Source of the DNA: Nageia nagi
Lineage: Eukaryota; Pinophyta
Assembly: GCA_050084985.1 (NCBI GenBank)
Contig: JBITNC010000001.1
Location: forward strand, 99,262,001-99,326,000
Direction of reading: 5' to 3'
Length of the DNA: 64,000 nt
Shown: positions 1 to 12,460 of the stretch, piece by piece
How positions within the stretch are numbered: the first letter of the stretch is position 1
How the letters are laid out: the number at the start of each line of letters is the position of its first letter
Notes under the pieces: model-generated
Databases searched by the model: none
Seen by the model: the letters and a program-made list of their open reading frames with translations, nothing else
Told to the model about the DNA's origin: nothing
Made by a program: the position numbers and the translations under genes

Positions 1-774
1 GGTTAATACCATCCCAATAATTAAGATTGAATTAGTTTGATTGATCAACATTAAGGGTTTGGCCTTGTGAATTAATGCTCTAAGATACTTACTTTTGTGG
101 AATTTGAAAATTATTGGCCTTAGTGTTTTGGACATTTGGTGAATATCAAAAGGTAATGTGTTGATAAGAATTAGCTTGATTAGAGTTCATTACCCTTTGA
201 AATGGAGGAGATGTGTTATGTTGAATAACATTTTGAAAGTTGGGTATTATGTTTTTAAAGTATTAATGTTGTTCAAATTTAGGTGGAGGTTGAGGTTAAG
301 GTTGAGGAATGATGGGTTTTTCTTGTGATATCATCTAGTTCAATATTTATTATGCTTATTGGATATTCTTTTAAAAATTAAGAAAATTATTATTGGGTTG
401 CAAATTATCCACAACCAGAGGTTCTTTGTATGGTTGAGATATTTTAGATGTAGTAACTTGATTGGTGGATAGTTTGCATTCTTGAGGTGGAAACCAACCT
501 TGACCAACATTTTGTGTAATTAGTGTTTGAGGTGGCTTAAGATTACTTTGTGAGATGGCTAGTTAAGGGATATTCTTTTGAATATTATCCATCATCTCTT
601 AGTACCAATTTCTTTTATTAGGATATTTTTATTAGTTTTTTGAGGGGGGGGAAGATGTATAAATAGCATCTTGAGGTACACTCCCACTCATGATGGTACT
701 ATTGTAATTATCAGACCAAACCGAAATATCTCTTGGTATTCCATATGGTTGTAGAGAAGCTTGTGATGTGGGAC
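1..774 (-). pseudogene. Decayed Pro/Gln/Asn-rich coding sequence, family unknown (downstream part)
   Basis: Read on the minus strand, one frame stays open except for isolated TAA/TAG/TGA codons that look like former CAA/CAG/CGA. The visible residues are polar and rich in Pro, Gln, Asn and Ser, with a short Pro-Gln run around 285-310. The frame continues on the far side of element D (5814-5995), so D split an already existing coding sequence. Composition resembles a retroelement gag or a low-complexity spacer, but no zinc knuckle, protease or other named motif was found. It could equally be a host pseudogene. The function is unknown. Confidence 0.4.
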
Positions 775-779
775 CACCT

Positions 780-1246
780 TGTTGGAAATTGTAATGTAAT
801 ATTATCAAATATTTCTTTTTAATATAAATTCATGTAATGCTTAAAGGATATTTGGATACCTTAAAGCATTAAGAGAATAAATATATAAACACCTTTAACC
901 TTACCCTTGGGTAAAAGGAAGGTTAAAGGTTGGGCTTCTTCTTATAAATAGAGAGGTACCCCTCTCATTATGGACTTGATGAAGTATGGTAATGCTTATT
1001 TTGTAGAGTTGTAGGAATGCTCTTATAGGAGCTTTGTAGTAGAATTCTTAAGAATTTTGTAAGACTTATCTTATGAGAAGTAATAGAATGATGGTTCAAA
1101 TTGGATGTACTCCCAAGAGTTCGAGGAACCACTATACATGGTGTGTTGTCTTTTGTTTAATTGTTCCTTACTTTGCTTGACGAATGTTAGATTTTTTGAA
1201 GAAGCTTCAAGGAGATCTTGATTTATGAAATCTATCAATTCCATCA
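780..1246 (+). repeat. 5' LTR of element D
   Basis: Begins TGTTGGAAATTG and ends CATCA just before the primer site. It aligns along its whole length with 5340-5808. A TATA box lies at 943-950. Confidence 0.93.
943..950 (+). promoter_or_regulatory. TATA box of element D LTR
   Basis: TATAAATA in the context CTTCTTATAAATAGAGAGG. The same string with the same context is conserved in the right LTR at 5503-5510, as expected for an RNA polymerase II promoter at the U3/R border. Confidence 0.7.
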
Positions 1247-1248
1247 AG

Positions 1249-1260
1249 TGGTATCAGAGC
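1249..1260 (+). other. Primer binding site (initiator tRNA-Met) of element D
   Basis: TGGTATCAGAGC starts two bases after the LTR end. It is the standard complement of the 3' end of plant initiator tRNA-Met used by copia elements to prime reverse transcription. Confidence 0.92.
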
Positions 1261-1799
1261 AACTCTTGGAGGTTCCTCTTCAATAATCCTAGAAGGCCCA
1301 TTCCTCCATCTACATGCTTGTTAAGGTAAACTATTTATGAAGGTATAACATCCTTCTTTTTTTATTTCAATCTTTTGAATCATTTTATGTGATACTAACA
1401 TTTTTTTGTTAGTTGTGATCTTGAAAATATGTTTAAAATGATAATATATTATTATCATTTCATACTTTTTTGTTATACTAATGTCTTATTTCTTTCTTAT
1501 GTTATTACTATGCATTATATTTTTACTAACAATAGTTTGTTAGTTGCAATTTTTTAAGTAAAATTATTTAATGTGTAACAATAATATGTTAATTACAAAT
1601 TTTGAGTAAATTTGCTTAAATCTAGTAATAATGAGTTATTATAGCTTAAATTTGGAAGTTTATACTTAGTGTAGGAATGGTTAAAAGTTTTGTAACAAAA
1701 TTTTAACTATAATGCTATTATTGCAATTTTTATTTTACAATACTAGTGTGTTTGTAAAAAATTAAATTACATGCATGCAAAGTTTGATTTGTTTTTTAA

Positions 1800-1801
<2 letters not shown>

Positions 1802-1875
<74 letters not shown>

Positions 1876-1911
1876 ATAATATATACATACATATACATAC
1901 ATACATACATA

Positions 1912-1943
<32 letters not shown>

Positions 1944-1962
1944 TATATATATAATAATGTTA
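1802..1962. repeat. (TA)n microsatellite with TACA interruptions
   Basis: About 160 bp of TA dinucleotides with short ACATACATAC interruptions, inside element D. It produces a spurious Tyr/Ile-rich reading frame. Confidence 0.95.
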
Positions 1963-2089
1963 AATATTTTATCCTATATTTTAAAAATACAAATTTTTAA
2001 AATTAAATTTGTATTTAAAAAAAATCTATTTCATTTTTTTTTTTCTATTTTTTATACAAAAAATGATTTTTTTATTTACAAAAAATCAA

Positions 2090-2465
2090 AGCCTAGTAGA
2101 GTGGTGACCAACCCCAAGGGGAGGTGCACTTGAATGGTTATGGCTAGCCCCAAGGGGCAGCATGCCTATAGGGCTACAGCTAGCCCTAAGGGATGGTTCA
2201 CCTAGAGGGTTACGACTAGCCCCAAGGGGTGATACACTCGAAGGATTACATCTAACCCCAAGGGGAGGCATGTACCAAGGGCTATAGTCAACCTCAAGCA
2301 GTGGCACTCCTAGATAGCTATGGCTAGCCCCAAGGGGTAGCATGCCCAAAAAGCTATGACCAACCCTAAGGGATGATACATCTAAAGGGATGTGGCCAGC
2401 CCTAAGGGGAGGCATGCCCCAAGGGTTGTGTCCAACCCTAAGGGGTGATGAACTTGAAAAAGGCA
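2090..2465. repeat. 36-bp minisatellite, about ten degenerate units, in element D
   Basis: Repeated cores such as GCTAGCCCCAAGGGG alternate with CATGCC/GATACAC and GGGTTA blocks at roughly 36-bp spacing. Because 36 is divisible by three, a minus-strand frame stays open for 126 codons with a 12-residue periodicity. The array is much richer in G and C than its surroundings. I see no sign that the peptide is real. Confidence 0.85.
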
Positions 2466-3334
2466 CAACCTACCCAAACTCTAACCTTGCCACACAACCT
2501 CTTCCTTTATGGCCCTACATACTGCTCAACATCTCTAGTGTCATCATCCTCCATTAAACATCCCCCTTCCTCTAGTTTGCTCTTCTCTTTTGCCCTATAA
2601 TATCTTACCATGGAATTAAATAAAAAAAATTATATAAATATTTAAAAGGGGTATTTTTTTGGGGGTTTTAATAAAAGGTAACATATTTTAAAAATAAATT
2701 ACTATTTTAACAAAAGAGGGAGATTTTCTAAAATTGATGATCTCTTCTTTGACTTTTAGCTTTTTTTTTAAAAAATATGGATTATTTTTCTAAAGGAAAG
2801 AGTTTTTTTTTTAGGTATATATATATTTTTAATATATTTCTAAAATATTTATGAAGCCATAAATTACTTGGTCCTAAATTTAGGACTAAAATTATATTAG
2901 ATGGCATCTTAAGCATGTGTTAAATTTATATGAAGTACCATAAACTTGATTATGTGCACAATTTTTACCAATTTATTTAAAGGTATTTAAATATGTAGCA
3001 TTACCTAATTTTTAAGTAAAGCATTGTTATCTAGTACTTTTTTTTATTAAAAGTTGTAAGCTTTGCTAAGTGATTAATATTTTAAATATGAACATGTTTA
3101 ATTATTAATGCACATATTTTTGTGCAAAAATTTTAAAAGGTAAAATCATGTTTTGCAATTGTTTCAATACAACAATTTTTGCAAGTATAAAAAAATAATT
3201 GGTCTAATTTATCAAAGATAGATAAAGTTTTGAAGGTAATAATTATTTTTGATAATATCCAATACCTTGCAAACTAATTTATTTATTTATTTACACACTT
3301 GTTTTAATGTAATGTTTTGTAAGAAGAATGTTTG

Positions 3335-3400
3335 TGCTTTTCACACTTGGTTATGCACATTATGTTCTTATTATGCTTGGTTATGCACATTATGTTGCTA
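3335..3400. repeat. Short tandem duplication (about 27 bp) in element D
   Basis: TTGGTTATGCACATTATGTT occurs twice in succession. Further TATGCACAT motifs scattered over 3420-3700 suggest an older, larger array. Confidence 0.7.
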
Positions 3401-4273
3401 TTGATATTGTACTTAGATAGTTAATTTATGCACATAAATCTCCTTGGTTGGATGAAAGCATATAGTACTTGGATATGCATACAAGCACATTGTTAATTTG
3501 AAGATTTATTATGGATATGCATAATGTGATGAGCATAAAGTGATGTGCTTTGGATGCTCATAAAGTAAAATTTAGGTAAAAATTTCTTTGAATTGCGCTA
3601 TCTTGTATTCATTGCAATTTCATTAATTTTGCAAAAAGGCTTAGTATGCTTAATGTGCATTGGATTATGAAATTGACGGTTAATATGGATATTTCTTTTA
3701 TGCACATTATTTGAAGTAAAAAGTTTGTGCAACATTTCTTCAAACTATCCTCATTATTTTAGATTCTAAGTTGTATGAAAAAGTTTTGGTTGAGCAAAAA
3801 TTCTTGTTGGAGTAAAATTTGTAAACTTTTTCAACATTAGAATTATTATGCATTAATCTTCAAAAATTTTGTATACATTGGATAATTTACTTATTGGAGT
3901 GTAAAGTTTTTAAAACTTTCTTCACAAGTTTTATATAGAATAATTCACTATCGATTGCTTTTGTATAAGAAATATATATTTTTTTTAAATGTAAGTGTAC
4001 GAGAACCTTTGGAAAGTGTACATTCCTTTCTATATTTGTAGAGATTAGTAATTGCAACAATTTTTTCAATGGAAGTTACTCTTAAGAGAGAGTATAAAAT
4101 CCAAGCATACTTTCATATTTGAGAATATTTATATATTGATTCCACTATACTTCTATGATTGGAAAGTTTATCCATGTTTATGGATTGATGCCACTATACT
4201 TCCATGTTTAAAACATTTATTCATATTGATGGATTGTTTACCACATTGCTATTTTTTAGCAAGTTGTAATGCA

Positions 4274-4402
4274 TGGAGTGGTTAAAAAGGTTCTCCCTTC
4301 TACCTGACTAGATTATTGGAGTGATTAGAAAGGTTTTCCATTCTCCATGATTACACATTGTTAGAGTGGTTAAAAAGGTATTTCCTTCTCCAAAATTATA
4401 AT
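4274..4402. repeat. Three tandem units of about 45 bp in element D
   Basis: Units begin GGAGTGGTTAAAAAGG, GGAGTGATTAGAAAGG and AGAGTGGTTAAAAAGG, each followed by a pyrimidine-rich TTCTCC block and a variable tail. Confidence 0.75.
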
Positions 4403-4638
4403 CATTTGATGAAATTTAAATCCATATTGATAGTTTAATGCTACCAAATTTTATAATATGCATATTGACTAGTAACATAGTGAAGTTGGCATTTTTTAGC
4501 GTTGTGTTTGGTCAAGATGGCATTTGTGGCTAAAAAATCTTAACTTGGTGGTTTAGTTAAGTTATTTTTATCATTTGTGATATGGTTAAGATAACATGGT
4601 CACATAAGTATTTATTTGGTGAAGTTTTCATAAAGGGG

Positions 4639-4639
4639 G

Positions 4640-4676
<37 letters not shown>
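4639..4676. repeat. (AAT)n microsatellite
   Basis: About twelve uninterrupted trinucleotide copies inside element D. Confidence 0.95.
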
Positions 4677-4679
<3 letters not shown>

Positions 4680-5330
4680 TATTATGATGTGATAACACCC
4701 TCATATACCCTCAATAAATACAAAATAATGATCTAAAATAAATAAACATAAAAATCAAAAATCAATTTTTTTTTTTATAATAATTGATGATATTTTTTAT
4801 ATCTTTGGTTGAGATTGCATTTATATCACTTGGTTAATTGTGCATCTGATAATGTTGTATTATGTTATGGATGATACATTTTGTTTATAATGCACATGCA
4901 ATATTAATTGATGATGTATGTCATCTTTAATGTTCATATGTGATGAATTGGTATCTTTTGATCAGTTTATAGATGACATTTATCTTATACGATTGTATAT
5001 GATGTATCTAATTGATCTTGTTTATGATTTTCTTGTAACTTGTAGGTTTCTTCTTAAGATTGTAGGTGACTTTGGGTATGTAGGCTTATGGAGGCTCATC
5101 ATGTCAACATATTGTTAAATGACTACTCTTGTACAAAGAAATAATTTTTTGATTAATGATTGCATTGAACCATTTATTAAAATGGTTAAGTAGTTGAGAC
5201 ATTGTAGAACTATCTATATTCTATTATTTTTTTAAAGATGTAAAAGTTCTCATCTCCACTTGTATCTCTATGGAAAACTCTCTCTTATTCTTTCTCTTTG
5301 TCTTTTTGACTCTCTACCCAATATTGCATT

Positions 5331-5339
5331 AAGAGAGAG
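5331..5339 (+). other. Polypurine tract of element D
   Basis: AAGAGAGAG immediately precedes the TG of the right LTR, where the plus-strand primer for reverse transcription is expected. Confidence 0.8.
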
Positions 5340-5808
5340 TGTTGGAAATTGTAATGTAATATTGTGAAATATTTCTCTTTAATATAAATTCCTTTAATGC
5401 TTAAAATATCTTTAGATACCTTAAAGCATTAAAAGAATAAATATATAAACACCTTTAACCTTACCCTTGGATAAAAGAAAGGTTAAAGGGTGAATTTCTT
5501 CTTATAAATAGAGAGGTACCCCTTTCATTATGAAATTAATGAAGGATGATAATACTTGTGTTATAGAGTTGTAGGAATGATCTTGTAAGAGATTTGTAAA
5601 AGAATTCTTGATAATTTTGTAGGAGAGTTATCTTGTTAGAAGTAATAGAATGATGGTTCAAAGTGTATGTACTCCCAAGAGTTAGAGGAACCACTGTACA
5701 TGGTGCATTATCTTTTATGTGATTATTTATTACTTTACTAGATGAATGTTAGATTTGTTAAAGAATATTCAAGGAGATCTTGGTTTATATAATCCTTCAA
5801 TTCCATCA
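5340..5808 (+). repeat. 3' LTR of element D
   Basis: Partner of 780-1246 with the same ends. It is followed by the CACCT target duplication at 5809-5813. Confidence 0.93.
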
Positions 5809-5813
5809 CACCT

Positions 5814-5995
5814 AAGTTTTGAAATTCTTCCATCACTCTTACTATTTAATTGGGTGTAAGAAATTGAAATATTTAGAGTTCCTTGTGAAACCTAATGCAC
5901 TAATTATCCATACTATTTGTTAGCTCATATTTTACCCCCATACCATATTAGATCTTTAGATAGATCATGCTCCATTATCACACAACTACAATGTT
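5814..5995 (-). pseudogene. Decayed coding sequence, upstream part of the frame split by element D
   Basis: On the minus strand this stretch reads in a single frame into the sequence left of element D once the duplicated CACCT is counted once. Visible residues near the junction include MEEFQNLGG. Interruptions are TAA/TAG codons consistent with C-to-T change at Gln codons. No family was recognised. It is probably the N-terminal or 5' portion of the same decayed gene as 1-774. Confidence 0.4.
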
Positions 5996-8559
5996 GAACT
6001 TTTACAAATCATGAAGTCAATAGAAGTGAAAGTACAAATAATAATGAAACAAACACCAAACAAAAAGCTTAAATTTTGCTCAAAAATTTATTCTTATTTA
6101 GTTTGGTGCAAGATTAAAACAAATAATTAAGATGATAATGCAAAACTATATGAAGATAATAATAATTATAGATAGTAATTTTTCTTAGATGCTCTAGTCT
6201 TTTGTTTATTAAATTAGACACTTACCTTTTTAGTTTTGATGGAATTTAATCCAAATTGTTCTTTCTTACATAACCTTATTTAAGTTTTTCTAGACATAAA
6301 GATTCTATTAAAATATTTATCAAGGAAAATGATCAATGTTCTAGGGGTGTAGATCATTTTGCAAGGGTACATAGGTACATCTATAGGAAGTTATCATGAA
6401 TAGAGGGGGGTTCCCACTTTTGTTTTCATATCTAAGTATGCGTTAGGCCATGGTAATAATGTTTACATGCCCTAGTAACTCCCTAGTATTATGATAGAAT
6501 TTAGTACAAAAAGCAAATATAAGATGTAATCAATATGAAGTGCACACTACTAAATCAAAAATGTTTGCACTTGCTTCCCAAGTATGCTCTTTTTCAATAA
6601 TGTTTTTCTTTTTTAATGAGTTTAATTGAAGAAATGATTTGTGATGTAATAAAAAAAGAGTAAATAAGTTCTTAATAAGAAAATAAAACCCTGATTCAAG
6701 CCATGAATTTTATATCCAAAGTAAATTTCTTGTGTATGCAACAATAGCCCCCATGGATGAATGCAATTTTGCTATTACATAACATAAAATAAGGTAAGCC
6801 TAGGATTCACCAAGAAATGAAAATGTATGAACCAAGTATAAAAAGGAATTCAAATTCTTACTTGAACATGAATGTTCTCTCTTGCTCCAGGTGTAAATAT
6901 AAGTAGGTTACAAGTCTCTCCCAAATGAGAGATATTTAAACAAACTAAAGCTAATCACTAAGGTAAACTAGTAAAAAAATAAAAATAACAATGGATGAAC
7001 ACTCTATAATGAGTGCAAAGACATATCCTACAATGTCACACAACTACATTTGGCTATGAAAATCCAAAAAAATCACCTTATTACAAAATTTTCACTAAAA
7101 ATAAAAAGTTCAAATAGACTGGTCCTAGGCATGGTGTGAACTGCATTTTTAATTGAGTTTGGATTAAGAAAAATAATCCTCTATTTTTAGGAATATTATA
7201 AACTACTTCTTATCTATGATTTTTCTAAGAAACCAAGGCCTCTATTTAGGGGCATGAAATTCCTAGGATCAAGTATGTAGCTCAAAATAGGCTATTTTTA
7301 GGGCATGATGCACCTTAGGGTTTGGGAATTGGGTGTGGTGTGCCTAGCTAGTGTCTTCCTAGGCACAATGTACCTAGTGCTAAGCATGGTTTGCCTAGCC
7401 TACAATGTGTTCTAGGCTCTAAAACTACTCTAAATCTTCCTTGCAACTTTCTACCTCTATTTGTAGGTGCATTATGATTATTACCAAGCGTGATTTGGAC
7501 CTTGAATGGGAAAAATATGATAGATCGAAGCTCCAAAGATTATATATGATCTACCCCTCTCCTTAGGCTTTCCTATCAAAACCTCAATCAAATTCAATAA
7601 TAAATTTTATAGGCTTTACATTTTGTTTCCACTTAGGTGGGTGAAAAATAATAAAATCAAGAAACATTAAATATAAGCAAAACTTGAACATTGAAGGAAA
7701 AGATGAAGAAAACATCAAATTAGAATGTGGGAGTTATTTAATGTCAAGTTTATAATTTAATTCAAATTAAAATTTATGATGTATGTGGCTTAACTAGCAT
7801 AAATAAGTCAAATACACACACAAACCTCAAATTACATAACTCTAATTTACTTAATGAGCATTAGTTAGAAAGCTTGATAAAGGTAGGTTCAATTATTTGA
7901 ATATTAAGCTAAAACTTTGCAAGAACATCAATAAACCCTAAATTACTCTAAATGGGAAGGGATACCTCTAAACCTAGGCCCTTTGAGGCACTTAGTTGAG
8001 CATGAAGTGATTTTCTTCACTTCAAATGGTATGTGATCCCCCGAGCCATCAAATCATTGAGAACAAACAAATTGTATATGCCTATTATGCAAATGCTTGA
8101 GTCTATATGCTCTTTGTACAATTCCTATGGTGGATTCAAAATATGAAAGTAATATTTACATGTTTTTATGGCTACAATTAAGATCTAATACATTAAAACC
8201 TTGAAAAGCCTTAAATATTTTAAATGAGAAGATATTTAAAGATCCTTATATCAATTAGATTCAAGGATACCAATGGGATCTGATGAGTATTCACAATGTG
8301 TGTTTAAGCTATTATGAGATCAAATAATTAATTCAATGGTGGAGATGCAAGATAATATAATTTTATCCTAAACAATAAACTACATGCATACAATTTGGTG
8401 GAGGATACAAAAGGGAAGTCTTCCTAAGTTCTCACATGCTTGTATTTCCTTCAAGCCCTATAAAAACCTTGAACACATATAATACATACAATAATAATTC
8501 AATTCAACCATATAAACACCATAGAAATATTACCTCATGAATGTTGAAGCAATCTTTAT
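5996..8559. other. AT-rich non-coding DNA, nothing assigned
   Basis: No frame longer than about 60 codons and no recognisable protein similarity. A cluster of short CCTAGG/GCCTAG-containing motifs at about 7100-7420 looks like a worn minisatellite. I see no RNA gene. Confidence 0.6.
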
Positions 8560-8880
8560 GAGATTTGATGGAGATTTGTGGTGAAAAACTTGAATCCTTC
8601 AAACCTTGTCTCAAACCCTAGCAATGATATTGGAGCAACAATGTGAGAGCAAAAGTCATAAGAGTGTAAGTAAGCAAATGAATTAGGAGACAAGTTTTGA
8701 ATTTCACTAAATTTGAGTTATATACCTCTTGAGTCAACTTAAGGTAATTGGGCTAGATAGCCACTTTTGCTCATATTTGTATTTTAAGTCACTTTTTGCT
8801 CGAATTTAGACTTTTGTGTGGTTTTATTTTGTAAAATAAATATTAAGAATAAATAAAATAATGAGCTATAACATATCAAT
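8560..8880 (-). promoter_or_regulatory. Possible minus-strand promoter or solo-LTR remnant
   Basis: On the minus strand a TATATAA (about 8711-8717) is followed by a pyrimidine-rich leader with CTAGGGTTTGAG and, further down, ATGAGGTAATA resembling an exon/GT splice donor. The upstream edge reads TGTTATAGCTC, compatible with an LTR start. No second LTR copy, primer site or target duplication was found, so this is only a suggestion. Confidence 0.2.
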
Positions 8881-11800
8881 ATCATACAAACATATCTACT
8901 TAAAAAGTGCTATTTTTCAATGTTTACAAAGGTATTTGTGGAGATGAATTTTGTGTAAAATTAATTTATCAAAAGTTGTTAATGATTGATTTCTATTAGA
9001 CCATAATAGAGTAATATTATCACACATATATCAAAATGTATATATAATATCAAAATAAAAAAACATATTAGGCATACACCATCTGAAGAGTTGAACATTA
9101 TGGTAGCATCTTAACCATTCTCAATTTGAAATATTAATTTGATAGTTGTGATAAATCCACATTGATAAGAAAGAACCACATATTCATCATTATAACCATA
9201 AATTGCATTGTCATATGGATGGATGTTTCTCTTATGAATTACAACAAGGAAGATAAGATCATCAATTTGATCATGGAAGATATCATAATAAGGTTTGATG
9301 GTCCTTATCAACTATTAATGGATAATAGAAAAAATCTAGCAAGGAAATGAAAGTTTTTTTAGGGAAGTTTTATATTAAGAAAAAGAATTTAAAATCCTTG
9401 CTACACTAAAGCAAATTTTCTAGAATAATATATAAATAAAAAAATCATTTGCATTCTTTAAAAAAATATTATAAAACATGGAAAGGATTGATACACATAC
9501 CTACCTTATACATTGTAAGCTTGTAGGATAAGCATAGGGACTTATATAGGCTATAATACATTATCATTATCATATGGTGATGAACCTATCATAATAATAG
9601 ATCTTTAGATACAATCACTAAGAGTATATATTCAAGGTATCATTCTATATGAACATGCAAGAAAAGTAAGGTTGTAAAAATCAAAGCAAATCTATGAAAG
9701 AAGGATAAATACTATAAAATATATGAGAGGATATCAAAATAGAATTAATAATGCATTTAAAAATAAAATGAAAATTAAATATTTCTAATTTAGCATGAAT
9801 TTAAACTCATGGAAAATTAGAAAAATCGAAATGCAAATAGAGAACTAAAAGGCATATTTGATCCCAATTGGTTAGGCCATTTATATAGTAATGAAGAAAT
9901 TTTCATTAGGGGGTTTGTCATAATGGAAGGAAAATATCTTCCAAAATATATGAATGTTATTCACCATAAGAATATATGTTATTAATCAATAATTATCCAA
10001 AAATAAAAATAAAAAAATTAAAATTAGTGTCAGCGTTAGTATAAAAATAGAAAATTCTTATAAATATAGCTTTAGAAGTACCATCAAAATATTTTAAAAG
10101 TATTTGGGGTAAGTTTTAAGTCATTTAAGGTTATAAATATGACCATGAATATTCCTATAATTAACTATAATAATACAAATGGTACTATTTTGAAGTAATT
10201 ATTAGCCCAAAAGAGTTACGTATGGGTCCTATTAGGTTTAATGTGTACCTATTTTAATATTTTTAGGTAAAAAGATTTTTTTAAGTCATAAATGGTATAT
10301 TTTTAATATATATATATATATATATATTTATTTATTTATTTATTCATTTATTTATAAAATAAATAAATATAATGATATCCTCTAGGATAAATGTGATCAT
10401 ATGTGTTAAGCTAAAAATTAGAAACTCGAGCTTTAAACATTGAAAAAAAATACATTTTTGGTCAAAATTGACCCTAATAAAAGGGTCAACATAGGAGGCT
10501 TCCACAACTTCTCCCAAATGTTTTAAACTCAATTTTTTATTATAAAAAATTATATTACATTTAAATAATAATATTCAAAAAATAAAATAAAATATTTCAT
10601 CCTAAAAGGCCTTCATATGATTCTCCAACTCTAACAACACATAATGTGATAAAAACATAAAAATTAAGCATACCAAATTTTTCTTGTAAATAATTAAAAA
10701 AATAATTTCATGCTATTCCATAATGTATTTGATCAATTTAAGTTATAAAATTACTAATTTATTAATAAACATACTTCACACAATTTGGTCTTTAGAACAT
10801 TAGAAAATACATCATGGAAACCACATGATAATGTCATGTTATTAATATTAAGTGTTGCTTTAATTAAAATCACATTGAGTTGTTCATGATTTTAAGATTT
10901 GATTTAATTTTTAATATTACCTATAATCATTTTTTTTCTTTTATTTGGGATACTATCATTTCCCATTTTAATCTTTGAGGCAACAAAAGATCCTCTATAC
11001 AAGATTCATGGTGACATCATTCAATCATCATAAATCCTTTGGGTATGTATCCTATTTTATATTTTTTATGGTTTATAATTACTTTTAATATCATATTTAG
11101 CACTATGTAAATGTTTATATAGAAAGGGAATGTGCTTAATTTCTACAAATAATTACTAACATCCCTTGTATCACCCTAAGATATGTGTCGACTCTCCTAA
11201 ATATCTTCTATGTTGTAGGAACCTTTTTATTTTTTGCATTAGTTTTTTTCAAACCCTTGCTTTGACCATCATTCAAAAGAAATCCAAAGTAAAAGGGTAA
11301 AAAAAAGGAAAAATAATGTACTTTAAACTTATATCATTTATCATCATCATCATCATCATCATCACTACAATATATAAAATATCAACAAGTTTAAAAATAT
11401 ATTTTTTCTTTCATTCTTTATTCACTTTGAAAATGTGGTCATAGGTTCATCCATCACATATTCAAAGGTGCGAAACTTGAAATACCCAAATTTGATCTTT
11501 TATGTAATATAAATTCATTAATTTGTGTATCTAAAAAAATTATCAATTGGATTGAATAAAATAAAACTATTTTTAAATTTAAATATTAAGGTTGAATAAT
11601 CTAAGAATTATATTCTTTAGATAGGAATAAATAAAAATACTAAGGTCATTTAAAAGTATCAATTATTTTTAATGATTAAGCTATCAACTTCTTTTATGAT
11701 AAACTATATTTTATGAAAATAAATAATATTTAGTAGAACAAATATAAATGAATCCTAGAATGAAAATGCTTAACTAATTATCTCACTTCTATCTTATAAA

Positions 11801-12455
11801 TTTTTACTATATTTAAAAAAGAGGACCATCATCACTCTTTAAAGAAAAATAGAACCCTCATCACTCCTTATTTAGGTAATTTTAACATTTAGAAAATTAT
11901 TATAAAGTATTTATTCAATCTAAAATTTTGTTGTAACCTCTAGTTTTTTGTTGAAACTCTAAAAGTTTTTTAAATGCAAGGATAAGTTCATGAAGGAATA
12001 TTTCATTCATAATATATATAATTGAATATCATTTCATTCCATTATGGATGATCCTAGGCTAAACTATGATAAATAAACACTAGAACCAAAGTATCAAAGA
12101 AATCAACCAATTCTTAAAAATTTATCCTTTAAAAATAAAACCACCAAAATTGATGTCAAGGAAATATTAAAATCAACATCACTCATATTTTTGAGGAATT
12201 TGAACTCCTAAAAAGTTTCTATTGAGACTTTCTTCAACCTAAAGGCTTGGTGTGATATCCATTTCTTTATTTTAGGTACTTAATATAAATTTTAATAAAT
12301 TATTTAATTAGAGAGAGTTTAAAGGCTTCTTTAAAGGGTTTATATTATTTTAAATTATGTACACAAGTATTATTTTACATATTTCATGTTTCTATATGAA
12401 AAATCTAGAACGACTATGAATATTTGATTCAACTTATTATAGATCTCTTATATAC
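8881..12455. other. AT-rich non-coding DNA flanking element A
   Basis: Contains a (TA)n/(TTTA)n run at about 10305-10350 and a (CAT)n run at 11339-11365. Otherwise there is no coding similarity on either strand. Short ORFs near 9111-9350 and 10344-10532 show no motif and no periodic codon preference. Confidence 0.6.
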
Positions 12456-12460
12456 CCTAG

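Larger units (their letters stand above)
780..5808 (+). mobile_element. Element D: complete non-autonomous LTR retrotransposon (copia-type primer site, LARD-like)
   Basis: Two LTRs of about 467-469 bp start with TGTTGGAAATTG and end with CCATCA. They are flanked by a perfect 5-bp target duplication CACCT at 775-779 and 5809-5813. A primer site TGGTATCAGAGC follows the left LTR, and a purine tract precedes the right LTR. The 4.1-kb interior has no gag or pol similarity in any frame. It is built from simple repeats, minisatellites and AT-rich filler. Size and structure fit a large retrotransposon derivative that would need enzymes from an autonomous copia element. The LTRs have visibly diverged, so the insertion is not recent. 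Confidence 0.93.

Noticed and set aside
1771-2133. 120-codon plus-strand ORF, Tyr/Ile-rich
   Set aside because: It is a (TA)n microsatellite read in frame.
2086-2466. 126-codon minus-strand ORF with a 12-residue repeat as a real gene
   Set aside because: It arises from the 36-bp minisatellite inside element D and is antisense to the element. No start context or family resemblance.
780-5808. Primer site TGGTATCAGAGC as evidence of an endogenous caulimovirus
   Set aside because: Caulimoviruses also use this tRNA, but the paired LTRs, purine tract and 5-bp target duplication define an LTR retrotransposon. No movement, coat or viral RT sequence is present.
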